Source: Eubacterium sp. | Lineage (GTDB): Bacteria > Bacillota > Clostridia > Oscillospirales > Acutalibacteraceae | Assembly (NCBI GenBank): GCA_014465955.1 | Contig: JACTVT010000006.1 | Location: forward strand, 1 to 63,715 | DNA: 63,715 nt | Reading direction: 5' to 3' | In this document: piece by piece, positions 7,745 through 17,813 of the stretch | Layout: the number at the start of each line of letters is the position of its first letter | Position numbering within the stretch: position 1 is the stretch's first letter | Made by a program: the position numbers and the translations under genes | Notes under the pieces: generated by a model | What the model saw: the letters and a program-made list of their open reading frames with translations, nothing else | Databases searched by the model: none | Told to the model about the DNA's origin: nothing

Positions 7745-9193
7745 CTATTCTCCCTTCATATCATTCTTGATTTCTGCTCGACTGTCTATCGTTGTTTGAA
7801 TTGACTTGAGCAGACTTAAATCGTGATTGTACGGCAAATCCTCTGTAGCAGTAAAAATCATCATACCGCCAAGATTTTTTTCAATTGCGTATGCAGTTTT
7901 ATCCATCGTCATCTGCGTGCCTGAAAACCACATACCGTCAACACAATTTTGGAATCTGTCGTGAGGTGTGTAATTCGGATCATCAAAATTAATCCATATT
8001 CCACCGCCGTCATAAGGTCTTGCATAAAACGGCAGACCAAGATTTATTTGCTCAGGCTTAAAGCCTTTGGCAAGGAAATATTCAACCGGCTGAACTGCAC
8101 CACTTGAAAAAGAACTGTTGTGTCCGTTTTCGTCAAATAAATCGTAAGCCATAACTTCAATTTGGTCAAGACAATCAATGGCATCCTTACTCATATAAAA
8201 ATTCCATGATGATACTGCACAAGATAATTTCAGATTATGCTTTGAGAGTTCATTTTTCAAATTAATAAGATGTTCACTGAAAACAGCCCATTGCTTTTGG
8301 TTTGGATATTCCCAGTCGTAGCTGACACCGTCAAAGCCATATTCAATCAAAAAATCAACCGTGTTTTTAATCACTTCATCACCATGCTCGGCGAAAACTA
8401 CATCCGGATTGCAGGCATTGAAAAATACGGTTGCAAAAATTTCGACATCCTTTTCACCGTAAAAATCTCTAATTTTTTGCACTGATGCTTTCAGGTCATT
8501 CCCTGTAAGTCCATCAGGAATGATAAGTTCGCCGTTATCGTTCCACTTTGCAGCAGCGATAATGTGAATCTGGTTTACAACATCGCAGTATTCAGCGGGA
8601 AGATAATTACTTGATTCCGGGTCAAATAATTCGCCTTTGGCAAGCTGTGGTGTTACAACATAATCGGAAACTCTAAAAGAATTGCGTTCTTTTTTTTCGG
8701 TATTATATATTTCTATTTCTCTGATTTTAAATTTACTGTCAGATTCAAGCACTTCAAATTTAATTTGTTTTGCTGTAATATCATCAAAAGCACAATAACG
8801 ATAATCATTGATTGCTTCCTGCTCATAAAATCTTTCCCAATGTTCATTTCCGGGAGTATCAATATAATATGACAGTCTGAATTTCTTAACATTCCAGCCC
8901 TTTTCACGCAGAATGATTGTATTAAATGTTTGTTCTTCTTTAAATGTCAGCACAAAGGAATCAGTTGTGCCTGAAGATTTCCACGCAGTATTTGTATCTG
9001 AATCCACGGCTTTTTTGACATTTGCTTTACCTTTAGCGTCTTCAATATTTTCAAGTTGTGTAACAGCTAAATTTTCAGAATCTACAGGACTTGGCAAATC
9101 TGAAAAACCATCGCCGGCAAAAGCAGTTGTGCCAATAATCAAGGCAAGGCACATTATTATTGCAACTGCTGAAATAATAATTTTCTTTTTCAT
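7745..9193 (-). CDS. Secreted F5/8-type C + GH18-like glycosidase
   Basis: A 482-residue exported protein. It has an N-terminal signal peptide (MKKKIIISAVAIIMC...TTAFA), a discoidin/F5/8 type C module over about residues 45-165, and a GH18 (beta/alpha)8 domain from about 175. The GH18 catalytic motif reads DGVSYDWEYP: first and last acids and the catalytic E are present, but the usual middle D is S. GH18 covers chitinases and endo-beta-N-acetylglucosaminidases; next to alpha-mannosidase-like and alpha-galactosidase genes, the second is more likely. A non-hydrolytic lectin is the alternative. The gene lies 12 bases after the six-hairpin gene, behind AAGGAG. Confidence 0.85.
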   Translation of the reverse strand: MKKKIIISAVAIIMCLALIIGTTAFAGDGFSDLPSPVDSENLAVTQLENIEDAKGKANVKKAVDSDTNTAWKSSGTTDSFVLTFKEEQTFNTIILREKGWNVKKFRLSYYIDTPGNEHWERFYEQEAINDYRYCAFDDITAKQIKFEVLESDSKFKIREIEIYNTEKKERNSFRVSDYVVTPQLAKGELFDPESSNYLPAEYCDVVNQIHIIAAAKWNDNGELIIPDGLTGNDLKASVQKIRDFYGEKDVEIFATVFFNACNPDVVFAEHGDEVIKNTVDFLIEYGFDGVSYDWEYPNQKQWAVFSEHLINLKNELSKHNLKLSCAVSSWNFYMSKDAIDCLDQIEVMAYDLFDENGHNSSFSSGAVQPVEYFLAKGFKPEQINLGLPFYARPYDGGGIWINFDDPNYTPHDRFQNCVDGMWFSGTQMTMDKTAYAIEKNLGGMMIFTATEDLPYNHDLSLLKSIQTTIDSRAEIKNDMKGE

Positions 9194-9205
9194 AAAATCT
9201 CCTTA

Positions 9206-11164
9206 TTAACAAATAAATATATATTTATCCATTTTATTAATTTTGATTTCTTTGTCATTTATTTTAACAGTATATTTGTCACCATTGTTTATAAATATAT
9301 TGAAGTGTTTACCACACAATTCAATATTTTTTACTATAAAACTGTTCCAAGAATCAGGCAAGTTGGGTTTAATTTCAAATTTGTTAAATCCCGTTGGTCT
9401 GTAGCCTAAAATACCTTCAGTGAAAATCCTGAGATACAAAGCACTTTCAGCTGAAAGTTGTGCTGAATTACCCTCAGGAAACGCTTCAATAGGATAAGGA
9501 GGATGAAAGCCGAGCAATCGTTCATTTGTATATTTACTAAGCAAATCGAATGCTTTTTCCGTTTCGCCTACATAAAACAAACCTCGGAGTGCATAAAGCA
9601 AAGAACGGTCCCAATAGGTTTTTTCTCCGCTTCTTGTAAGCATACCGTTATCTCTACACAGTTTATCACTTAAAAGAGCACTTACAGTTGCCGATTTTCT
9701 CTCGTCAATTCCCATAACAAGAGGCAGACATATCCACGAACGAAGATTGCTTTCTTCTTTGCAGTAGCGATAAGTTTGATAACCCTCAACATCAGCAACG
9801 AAATAATTTTCAATACCTTCTTTTATCATTTGTGCATTTTTCAAAACATTCTCTGATTTTTCATCATAACCTAACTCACTGTATAAATAATGCAGAGAAA
9901 CGAACGCATCATATGTAATACAAGCAGTAGAAAGATTTGCTTTTCCGCTTTTAAAACGATTTTCAAGCTCATCACTGTCACTTTTCACAACTCCATCAGC
10001 AGTAATCTGACTTTGAACATATTTTTGCGCAGTTTCAATAGCAGGTAAAAATTCAGTTGCCTTTTTCTTATCGCCTGTGGATAAAAGATAACGGCATAAA
10101 CCATACAAAAACATAGAACTGTCGCCACGGTCTCCTGCTCCATTCCATATATCATCACCGCAGGCAACAATACTTGTAGGAATGGCTTTATCCGCCTTTG
10201 CAAATTTTGAAAACAGTTTATAACAGTTTATACTTTGCTTCTTTGCAGGAGCATAACCCAAATATGCAAACAATGGATTTGCATATTCACATTGGTCATT
10301 TGTCCACAAGGCAGCATAATAATTACCGCCGCCGGGTGCATGCATCAACCCGTTTTTAGTATTAAAAATACTTTCGCTTGCTCTGATTTTACAAAACTCT
10401 GTCATAGTATTAATTGTGCTGTTAGGTGTGATAATCTGCATACAATTTTGAATTTGACTGATAAACTGTCGCCTTAAATTCAGTTGTTCTTCAATCTGCT
10501 TAGCATTCAGTCTTTCAGCACCATTGCAAACAAGAATAATCTTTTCTTCAAAAGGTTCAAGAAAGACGATTTGCGATTTACAATCGGAATATGTATCATT
10601 CAAATACACATCAGTAAACAATTCCTGTGCCTTATCTTCCACAAGGAAAAGTTTGCTGATTTTTTTATACGGATTTTTATTTTGAAGCGTAAAGGACTGT
10701 TGTTTATTGCTTGTATTTTTTAACACTATTTTTTCAAGCAATGCCTTTTTATCAAAAGATGGGCAGATTGTATGCTTTACCTCAATTTCATCAGCACGCT
10801 GACAAAATGTAAGAACGCCGTCAAATTCAACCTTTTCTGTTTTCAAAGATGAATTAAAGACCAAATCTACGCCGTTAAATCTGTAAGATAGACTACCCCT
10901 TGTTTCATTTGGAATAACCCTTATTTGCGGAAAAACGCAAAAGCGATAAATCTTCAACTTTTTATCAGAGTCAATTTTATAACTGATAATTGATGATGTC
11001 TCAAAGCCTGCCATTTCAATATGATTAAAATGCGGTAAACTACCATTATCTACTGAAAAAACAATTCCGTCTTTTTTCAAGGAATAATATTTTCCTGTTT
11101 TTTCTTTTCCGCTGAATTTTGTCCATAACGGAAAAATTCTTGGTTTTTTATATATTATCTTCAT
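9206..11164 (-). CDS. Six-hairpin (alpha/alpha)6 glycoside hydrolase
   Basis: A 652-residue protein without a signal peptide, so cytoplasmic. An N-terminal beta-sandwich (about 1-250) is followed by an (alpha/alpha)6 barrel with GGGNYYAALWTNDQCEYANP and GAGDRGDSSMFLYGL, and a short C-terminal beta domain (GYRPTGFNKFEIKPNLP). This is the layout of the six-hairpin glycosidase superfamily (GH63, GH65, GH78, GH94, GH95 relatives). Aspartates and glutamates in the ALWTNDQ and GDRGDSS stretches are candidate catalytic residues. I cannot name the exact family. It follows the GH38-like gene with a three-base gap and probably cleaves a terminal sugar of the imported glycan. Confidence 0.8.
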   Translation of the reverse strand: MKIIYKKPRIFPLWTKFSGKEKTGKYYSLKKDGIVFSVDNGSLPHFNHIEMAGFETSSIISYKIDSDKKLKIYRFCVFPQIRVIPNETRGSLSYRFNGVDLVFNSSLKTEKVEFDGVLTFCQRADEIEVKHTICPSFDKKALLEKIVLKNTSNKQQSFTLQNKNPYKKISKLFLVEDKAQELFTDVYLNDTYSDCKSQIVFLEPFEEKIILVCNGAERLNAKQIEEQLNLRRQFISQIQNCMQIITPNSTINTMTEFCKIRASESIFNTKNGLMHAPGGGNYYAALWTNDQCEYANPLFAYLGYAPAKKQSINCYKLFSKFAKADKAIPTSIVACGDDIWNGAGDRGDSSMFLYGLCRYLLSTGDKKKATEFLPAIETAQKYVQSQITADGVVKSDSDELENRFKSGKANLSTACITYDAFVSLHYLYSELGYDEKSENVLKNAQMIKEGIENYFVADVEGYQTYRYCKEESNLRSWICLPLVMGIDERKSATVSALLSDKLCRDNGMLTRSGEKTYWDRSLLYALRGLFYVGETEKAFDLLSKYTNERLLGFHPPYPIEAFPEGNSAQLSAESALYLRIFTEGILGYRPTGFNKFEIKPNLPDSWNSFIVKNIELCGKHFNIFINNGDKYTVKINDKEIKINKMDKYIFIC

Positions 11165-11167
11165 AAG

Positions 11168-13219
11168 CTAATCCTTGTTATTCATTTTGATTTCAAATGT
11201 AAAACAGGCATTATCCTCATACCAAAGCGGAAAATTTGTGCCCCATACATTGTTATAAAGAACATAGGAAATCCCATCTTTCTCTATATTTTCAATTTTA
11301 TTATCATATTCAAGAATTTTACCTTTACCGATTGATATAAGCGGTGAATGATAATTAACAATATCAAAATTTCCGAAATTATTTTTCATAATGCACTTTT
11401 CAACTGCATGTAGATTTCTGCCGCCCATTGACACAGTGCTTTCATAATTTATTTGACTGCCAAGTTTGACCATACTGAAATCAGCAGTATTTGGATACAA
11501 ATGCAGGAAAACAGCTTCCGTCAGTCGGTTTGCATCCTTCCCGCACCACAAAACATCAAATTTTAGTCCGTTACCATTTAACGTATAAACAATCTGAACA
11601 TCCCTTGGAGCACCTGCCTTTTCACATACAGCACTTTCGCATTTAAGATTTGCAAACACTTTTATATATTCGTTATCTTCGCTTACAAAAGCACTGTCCA
11701 TCTTATAATAAAAGCGACCCTCAGGATATTTTCCGTCAACACATTTTAGTAATGGTCTGCCGAAATCGGGATAGCCCCAAACGGCATTTTTATCCATATT
11801 GCGTGCATAGTGCTTAAACCAAAAATCATAATCACGGCTTGTGTATACACGATATTCAAATAAAGCGCTCTTATTTTTCTTTATGACTTCGTTGCCTTTA
11901 TATGTAAACGCACCGATTCCGCCGTATTCATTCAGTTCAAATTCAAAATCGGAAAATTTTACAGGCTTACTGTACGGTTGATATGCTGATACATCAGCTA
12001 TACTTTCAGGCATCAGCCTTTTAAGGGCAGATTTTGCTTGCTGTTTGTGACTTGCCGACAATGCATCAACTGCTTTATTTATATAATCTCTCTGCTCTGT
12101 CCAGCTTTTTTCAATAATACTGTAGGCATAATTTTTTCTGCCGTCTTTAACTTTGTTTATTATGTTTAGAATATTATAAGGAAAATCTCTGAAAGAATGC
12201 TTTACGGATACAACATCCATTTTTCTTGCTTTTTGGAAATCAGGCTTCAGGTAATTTTCATAATCAGCAAAATGTGTTTTGGCATCCATACCGCAGGTAT
12301 GCTCAGCAATGCAAAGCAGGGCGTCCGAAAAACCAATATACTCATCACTGTTTCTTTGCATACTGCCATCATTCAGCCATTTACGCTTTAAATGCATAAG
12401 TTCACGCAATGCAGCAGATTTATAAGGGTCAGAGGCCGCACCGTGAATCCAGGTGTCACCAATTTCGCCCTCAAAAACAGGCAGTTTATCCTTATGTTCC
12501 CAGATAATATCGGCAAAATCATCCATTGTGCCTGCTGTAACTTCACAATCAGGAAACAGCGACTGAATTTTGCCAAATTTTTCCATAACTTTTCTTGGTG
12601 ACGGTGCACCGTGATTATCAAGCGTATGGTCAAAATACAAAACCTCATCCATAAAATCACATTTAAATGCTCCGCCGTAATCACCTGAATAAATAACAAT
12701 AATTTCAGCATTGCCGTCCTTCCACAAAAAACTTTCAGGCACATCAGGCATAGCTGATACACCGTTAACGCCAATATGTAAAAGCTTTATTCCGTGCTCA
12801 GCAAGGAGCTTAACAATGCCCTTTGTGTGACCGGGAACATCTGTCATTTTTGCTGCCACTGTTTTTCTGCCCCTAATTTCGTCAAGTGCATCAACTATGG
12901 AAAGTCCGTAATCAAAGGTATCATAATCGAGCAATTCGGAATGTGTTGTAAAAGGCATTGCATGAGGTACAATATTGCCGTTTTTAATTGCATTTATAAG
13001 TTTTTCTTTCTGCACATCATCTGCATTTTGAAGCATTTCCTTTAAAAGCCATGAACCTGTTGTCCACACAAAATATTTTTTATCTGCTGTGTTTACACTT
13101 TCAGCCAAGCTGATGGCATCAGGTATAAAGGTGTTCAAGTATTTTTGCCTGATATTTTCCGCATAGTCGGTAAAGCCTAAATCAAGATGTGTTTTTGAGA
13201 CTACGATTACCTTTTTCAT
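11168..13219 (-). CDS. GH38-like DUF5054 protein, putative alpha-mannosidase
   Basis: A 683-residue cytoplasmic protein. The N-terminus MKKVIVVSKTHLDLGFTDYA carries the H-x-D metal motif of the GH38 core, and KMTDVPGHTKG supplies the second metal-binding aspartate region. Later parts (beta-sandwich, NAVWGYPDFGRPLL) match the DUF5054 group, whose activity is poorly known. ATG 13219 is chosen because AAGGAG precedes it by six bases; the longer frame to 13291 would overlap the GH36 gene. Removal of alpha-mannose from a host or fungal glycan is the likely job by analogy with GH38. Confidence 0.82.
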   Translation of the reverse strand: MKKVIVVSKTHLDLGFTDYAENIRQKYLNTFIPDAISLAESVNTADKKYFVWTTGSWLLKEMLQNADDVQKEKLINAIKNGNIVPHAMPFTTHSELLDYDTFDYGLSIVDALDEIRGRKTVAAKMTDVPGHTKGIVKLLAEHGIKLLHIGVNGVSAMPDVPESFLWKDGNAEIIVIYSGDYGGAFKCDFMDEVLYFDHTLDNHGAPSPRKVMEKFGKIQSLFPDCEVTAGTMDDFADIIWEHKDKLPVFEGEIGDTWIHGAASDPYKSAALRELMHLKRKWLNDGSMQRNSDEYIGFSDALLCIAEHTCGMDAKTHFADYENYLKPDFQKARKMDVVSVKHSFRDFPYNILNIINKVKDGRKNYAYSIIEKSWTEQRDYINKAVDALSASHKQQAKSALKRLMPESIADVSAYQPYSKPVKFSDFEFELNEYGGIGAFTYKGNEVIKKNKSALFEYRVYTSRDYDFWFKHYARNMDKNAVWGYPDFGRPLLKCVDGKYPEGRFYYKMDSAFVSEDNEYIKVFANLKCESAVCEKAGAPRDVQIVYTLNGNGLKFDVLWCGKDANRLTEAVFLHLYPNTADFSMVKLGSQINYESTVSMGGRNLHAVEKCIMKNNFGNFDIVNYHSPLISIGKGKILEYDNKIENIEKDGISYVLYNNVWGTNFPLWYEDNACFTFEIKMNNKD

Positions 13220-13235
13220 ACATATCTCCTTAAAC

Positions 13236-14906
13236 TCAGGAATAAAGTTCTCCTGTTTGGATGTTGAATTTAAACTTGTAATCCGCACCATTTTCAGTAT
13301 ATTCTATTTTCACAATATCAGGCTGAACAAATTCAGCACGGTGAATTTTTATATCCTTTTGTGCAAATGTATCTTTTAAAACATCAAGCTGTTCATCGCT
13401 GTATTCATCAATATTATCCGAAATAAACAGCAGACTGCCAAAGGTTGAATTGATTTTTGCAAGCAATTTTCTTTGTGCAAAATCTGTTTTAATATTCTTA
13501 TCACGCAAAAGGAATACATCCGGATCATTCATCCAGGCTCTGCCGTCAAGATGGCGTCTGAATATTGTGTTGCACACTGCGTGTGTGGTGGATACCTCTT
13601 CACGGATTGCGTGCTTTCTCGGTTTCCAGCCAAGGGAAATATCCGAGCCTATACGGCAGTAATCCACCTTACCGAATGCAGGCATTAACGGAACACCACA
13701 GCCTAAAATCAATTTGTCGCCGCAGCATTCACAGAGTAAATCCATTGCATCACACATAATCTCTCCCCTTGATTTGTTGTGCATAGGAAGAACGCACGCA
13801 CCATAGAGGAAATCAAGTTTTACCAAATCATAACCCCAGTCGTTAAGCACAACATCAAAAACACGTTTCAGATACGCACGAACATCAGGGTTGTAAATAT
13901 CAAGCGAATAAAATCCGCCCCAGTTGTGACCTGTTTTGTAAGGCTTACCGTTTTTATCCTTAACAAACCAGTCCTTATGCTCCCTGTAAAGTTTTGATGA
14001 TATAGTACCTGCAAAGGGAGCAAGCCAAAGTCCTGCAACCATACCATTTTTATGAATATTGTCTGCAAGGCTTTTCATACCGCTTGGAAATTTCTTTTTA
14101 TCTGTATCAAGCCAATCACCGATTGCATTTTGATAACCGTCGTCAATCTGAAAACAATCAATCTTTGTATCCAGCTTTGAAATACTGTTCAAATCACGCA
14201 AAACAACCTGTTCATTTACATTGCCATAATAGTTATACCAGGTAGTGTAGCCAGTTCTTCTTTTGTTTTCACGGCACTGAATACCCATCTGCTCAAAATA
14301 TAAATCAAAGGCTTTATTATATTCATCACTGATAAAAGCAAATGATAGTAGCTCGGTTTCATTATTAAAGGTTACACCCTCTAAATCCTTGCTGATATAT
14401 ATACAACTGTTTTCGGTATCAAAAGTTATGATTGTGTAACCGCTTCGTTCACTTAAAGAGCCAAAAATATCAATCTTGTTTCCGTTTCTTACATAAGCAT
14501 AGGACCAGCCATAGAATATACCGCTTTTTCGTGGAAATTTATGAAAAAGGGTATCACCCGATTTACTGAATCCAATATACTTCAGTGGTGATTTGGTAAC
14601 TAAAAATTCAGTCAATTTTGAAAACTCCTGCATTTGCCCGTCAGGTGTATACTCATAGCTGTCCGTCCAGCTCTGATAACCATTAACAAAAATTCTGTCA
14701 TCAGCGTTAAAGCTGTAAGGAATTTTAACAGTGAATTCAGTTATTTTAATTTCTGTTTTCGGAGCAATGCTTACATTTAATTTATTATCAGCATCTTTAA
14801 CATTTAATGAAAAGTGCTCTGTGTAAACAGAATTTGCAGTAAACTGTTTTCCGTTTGCCTCATATTTAAGCTTAAATGATATATTCATAAATTTTCTCTC
14901 ATTCAT
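13236..14906 (-). CDS. GH36 alpha-galactosidase (melibiase family)
   Basis: A 556-residue cytoplasmic retaining alpha-glycosidase. The N-terminal beta-supersandwich (1-200) holds FVNGYQSWTDS. The (beta/alpha)8 barrel has FQIDDGYQNAIGDW, GLWLAPFAG, the nucleophile in LVKLDFLYG and the acid/base aspartate in YCRIGSDISLGW. It is shorter than the 700-residue classical GH36 enzymes, as in the small GH36 subgroups. The frame starts at 14906, but ATG 14888 is also possible, since TGAGAG stands just before it. The substrate is probably alpha-galactose; alpha-N-acetylgalactosamine also occurs in this family. Confidence 0.9.
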   Translation of the reverse strand: MNERKFMNISFKLKYEANGKQFTANSVYTEHFSLNVKDADNKLNVSIAPKTEIKITEFTVKIPYSFNADDRIFVNGYQSWTDSYEYTPDGQMQEFSKLTEFLVTKSPLKYIGFSKSGDTLFHKFPRKSGIFYGWSYAYVRNGNKIDIFGSLSERSGYTIITFDTENSCIYISKDLEGVTFNNETELLSFAFISDEYNKAFDLYFEQMGIQCRENKRRTGYTTWYNYYGNVNEQVVLRDLNSISKLDTKIDCFQIDDGYQNAIGDWLDTDKKKFPSGMKSLADNIHKNGMVAGLWLAPFAGTISSKLYREHKDWFVKDKNGKPYKTGHNWGGFYSLDIYNPDVRAYLKRVFDVVLNDWGYDLVKLDFLYGACVLPMHNKSRGEIMCDAMDLLCECCGDKLILGCGVPLMPAFGKVDYCRIGSDISLGWKPRKHAIREEVSTTHAVCNTIFRRHLDGRAWMNDPDVFLLRDKNIKTDFAQRKLLAKINSTFGSLLFISDNIDEYSDEQLDVLKDTFAQKDIKIHRAEFVQPDIVKIEYTENGADYKFKFNIQTGELYS

Positions 14907-14908
14907 AA

Positions 14909-16246
14909 TTATTTATTCTTGATTGTTATGCAGTTTTCACTTTCCTCACCCCAGCTATCTACTGCATAGATTTTATAAATGTGTGCACTGCCATCGTTTT
15001 CAAGTTCAAGCTCAACTGTATCCTTCATAGTATTAATTCCGTTATAAAAATCACTGAAGAAATATTTTGTTTGCTTATCATCAATTACAACCTTGTAGGA
15101 ATGAACAAAATCATCATCTGTACCTGCTGCGAATGATAAAACAAGTTTATCAATATTTATTACTGCTGTTCCTGTGGTATCGCTTATAACAGGTGCTTTA
15201 TTTTCTGCTTTTCTTGAATCAAAGGTATACTTGCCATTATTTTCATAAGGGATAGGGAGACTCCACAGCATATCTGCCTTTTCTTCACATCCCATATTTC
15301 CGTCAGCAAAATTCATTCGATAAATGTCAATTGAATGATTTGAAAATTCCAAAATATATCCCATTGGCGTAGCATTTGCATTCGGCGGAATCGTTCCGTT
15401 ATCCTTGCCCTGTTCCAACTCGGTATAGGAAAGGGACTGCGTATTGATAACAGTATATTCATCCTGCCATATTGAACGCTCATCAAGGAGTGAATAATGT
15501 ACGTGACCACTGAAATTGACAACATTCGGATATTTTGACAAAACTTTGTTAAGGGATTTATCTCCCCAATCCTCACTGCCGTAGCTGGTGTTCATCGGCT
15601 GATTGTGAGTCATAACAAAAATTGGTTTGCCGTCCGAGTCGGAACTTGCTTTTTCAAGTTCCTTATCAAGCCATTTAGCCGTTATTCTGTAACCGCTTTT
15701 CATACTGCCGTAATTCGGTGACGCACCGATAAAATGATACCCGTTTACAACATAATGTGTCCAAGGGGATTGCTCCATAATATCTTCAAACGCTTTTATA
15801 TGATTGATTGCTGTAAAAACATTTTTATTCCAGAAATCGTGATTGCCCATAATGGTTTGCACAATCGGCTTGTCATTACCAAACACCTCATCAATTGCAT
15901 CAACATAGGTCTGAAAGGCAAAGCGTGTACCTAAATCACCTATATCCCCTGCAAATAAAATCATATCGGCATCATTGTTTTTTATAACCGTCAATGTCTT
16001 TTTCAGATTTTGTATATGAACACTATAATTTACAGAATCCTTTTCAGGCTCTTTTTCCAAATCCTGTTCAGTCGGAGCAAGTTGTGTGTCTGAAATAACT
16101 GCAACCTTGAAAGTATCATTATTGGTTTCAAATGTCTGCATTTCTGTTTCGTCAATTAAATTTGTATACTCATAACCGGCAAAACCGGCAGCTGCAATTC
16201 CGATTATGAATACAATACAAAGAATGATTACCATAACTTTTTTCAT
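14909..16246 (-). CDS. Membrane-anchored calcineurin-like phosphoesterase
   Basis: A 445-residue protein starting at ATG 16246, behind AAGGAG; the longer frame to 16285 overlaps the transporter. An N-terminal signal anchor (MKKVMVIILCIVFIIG) puts the enzyme outside the membrane. The metallophosphoesterase motifs are all present: D in VISDTQ, GDIGDLG, GNHDFW, MTHNQP and SGHVHYS. After about residue 330 comes a beta-rich, Ig-like C-terminal domain. Its place among glycosidases suggests removal of phosphate from a phosphorylated glycan (for example mannose-phosphate) at the cell surface. That substrate is inference. Confidence 0.85.
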   Translation of the reverse strand: MKKVMVIILCIVFIIGIAAAGFAGYEYTNLIDETEMQTFETNNDTFKVAVISDTQLAPTEQDLEKEPEKDSVNYSVHIQNLKKTLTVIKNNDADMILFAGDIGDLGTRFAFQTYVDAIDEVFGNDKPIVQTIMGNHDFWNKNVFTAINHIKAFEDIMEQSPWTHYVVNGYHFIGASPNYGSMKSGYRITAKWLDKELEKASSDSDGKPIFVMTHNQPMNTSYGSEDWGDKSLNKVLSKYPNVVNFSGHVHYSLLDERSIWQDEYTVINTQSLSYTELEQGKDNGTIPPNANATPMGYILEFSNHSIDIYRMNFADGNMGCEEKADMLWSLPIPYENNGKYTFDSRKAENKAPVISDTTGTAVINIDKLVLSFAAGTDDDFVHSYKVVIDDKQTKYFFSDFYNGINTMKDTVELELENDGSAHIYKIYAVDSWGEESENCITIKNK

Positions 16247-16253
16247 TTTACAA

Positions 16254-17813
16254 TCAAACTCCTTGCTGGCTTTCTGCCAGAGCATTCAGTTCCTCAATTT
16301 CTCTTTTTTCCTTTTCCTCACGGAATGCTTTTAATTTACCCTCTTGTGCCTTTTCATCAAATTTGTAGAACAGCATAGGAATAACTTGTAGGATAAGACC
16401 CACTGCACCAAATGCAGTAAGCATAAAAAAGATTACATTCAAAAGCGTAGTATAGTTAACATCGCCGACAATTGAAGCTTTTGTTGTACTTTCAATAAGC
16501 GGCTTTGCGAGATTATTTGTGATTTTAGACATAACATCAGCATCATAGCCGAAATTATCAACAACCGCGAGCATAAGAACATTACCCACTGCGATTGCTA
16601 ATTTATTCAGCAGACTTCTGAATGAGAACACTGTACCTTCCAGTCTTTTGCCTGTTCTCATTTCTATATCATCAATTACATCTGAGAACATTGCGGCAAA
16701 CAGTACAGTCATAATACCAATTGGGAAGTTGGTAAAAAATCTTAAAATTGTATAGGTAACCGCCCCTGCCACAGTATTATAAGGAATAATCCAAACACCG
16801 ATAATAAAACAGGCAATATCTGCAATAATACCGAAAACAGATGTACCTATCAGCAAGGTTTTTTTATCCATTTTTTTGAGGAATAACGGAACAAGTGCCA
16901 TAGACAGCATATAAGATGCACCGCTGCCGACCTGAAGAAGAGGTGTAAGCAAGCCTTCACTTGTCAGCTGAACATCAAGACCGATTGTATTTTTTATCCA
17001 CGCACAAAGCTCATCTATCGGAATAACGCCTGCACAATTCCATTTTGCAAAATAAGGCAGAAACATTGCACCCATATTTACAAGAGCAGAAAAGAAGAAT
17101 GCTACAACAAGGCAGACAAATTTTTTATCCTTGAATACAATTTTTAAGCCGTCAATATATTTTTCCTTTTTAGGAGGAATGTACACCTTTTCCTTTATGC
17201 CGAAAGAGGCAAAAATCATCGGTATACCGCCGAGAATGGCAAAAATAAGTGCAGCGCTGAAATAGCCCATACTCTGGTTTTCTCTTCCCCATAAGCCTGC
17301 AATTGTGAAAAATAACAGTGAGGGCAGAACTGAACCGAGCGAGCCGATTATATTACTGAAAGAAAGAGCCTTAACTCTCTTTTTATCTTCAGGGAATACA
17401 AGCGGTGCTAGACCCTGATAAGGAATATCAAGCGCAGTATAAACCGTGTAATAAATAAGGTAAGCAATTATTGCATAAATAAAATTGCCCTTCTGACCGA
17501 AATTAACCGGTGCAAAAAGCAACGCTGTTGCTAAAATTACCGGTGCTGTCATCCATAATATGTACGGTCTGCATTTACCCATTTTTGTATGTGTTTTATC
17601 CACAATCATTCCCATTAACGGATCATTGACTGCATCCCATATTCTTGTGGCAGACAATATAATACTTGTCATTGCAAGTGACAGCCCAAGAACATCTGTA
17701 AAATAAAGGTTAAGTGCTGTTCCCATAATACCGTAAATGGTGCTTGTTCCAAACGGAATCAAAGAAAAGGCAAGTATTTCTCTAAAAGTTTTATCTTTTA
17801 ATGGTTTACTCAT
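16254..17813 (-). CDS. GPH-family sugar:cation symporter (MFS)
   Basis: A 519-residue permease with about 12 membrane helices. The signature IWDAVNDPLMGMIVDKTHTKMGKCRPYI (shown across residues 59-86) is that of the glycoside-pentoside-hexuronide:cation symporters such as MelB. A long cytoplasmic loop lies near residue 210 and the tail is charged. Its start overlaps the regulator stop by four bases (ATGA), and the phosphoesterase follows. It would import the oligosaccharide that the cytoplasmic hydrolases then degrade. Confidence 0.9.
   Translation of the reverse strand: MSKPLKDKTFREILAFSLIPFGTSTIYGIMGTALNLYFTDVLGLSLAMTSIILSATRIWDAVNDPLMGMIVDKTHTKMGKCRPYILWMTAPVILATALLFAPVNFGQKGNFIYAIIAYLIYYTVYTALDIPYQGLAPLVFPEDKKRVKALSFSNIIGSLGSVLPSLLFFTIAGLWGRENQSMGYFSAALIFAILGGIPMIFASFGIKEKVYIPPKKEKYIDGLKIVFKDKKFVCLVVAFFFSALVNMGAMFLPYFAKWNCAGVIPIDELCAWIKNTIGLDVQLTSEGLLTPLLQVGSGASYMLSMALVPLFLKKMDKKTLLIGTSVFGIIADIACFIIGVWIIPYNTVAGAVTYTILRFFTNFPIGIMTVLFAAMFSDVIDDIEMRTGKRLEGTVFSFRSLLNKLAIAVGNVLMLAVVDNFGYDADVMSKITNNLAKPLIESTTKASIVGDVNYTTLLNVIFFMLTAFGAVGLILQVIPMLFYKFDEKAQEGKLKAFREEKEKREIEELNALAESQQGV

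Noticed and set aside
12388..12774. Several long secondary frames inside the glycosidase genes, such as this 128-residue one
   Set aside because: They lie in other frames of clear glycosidase genes, lack ribosome binding sites and show no recognisable domain.
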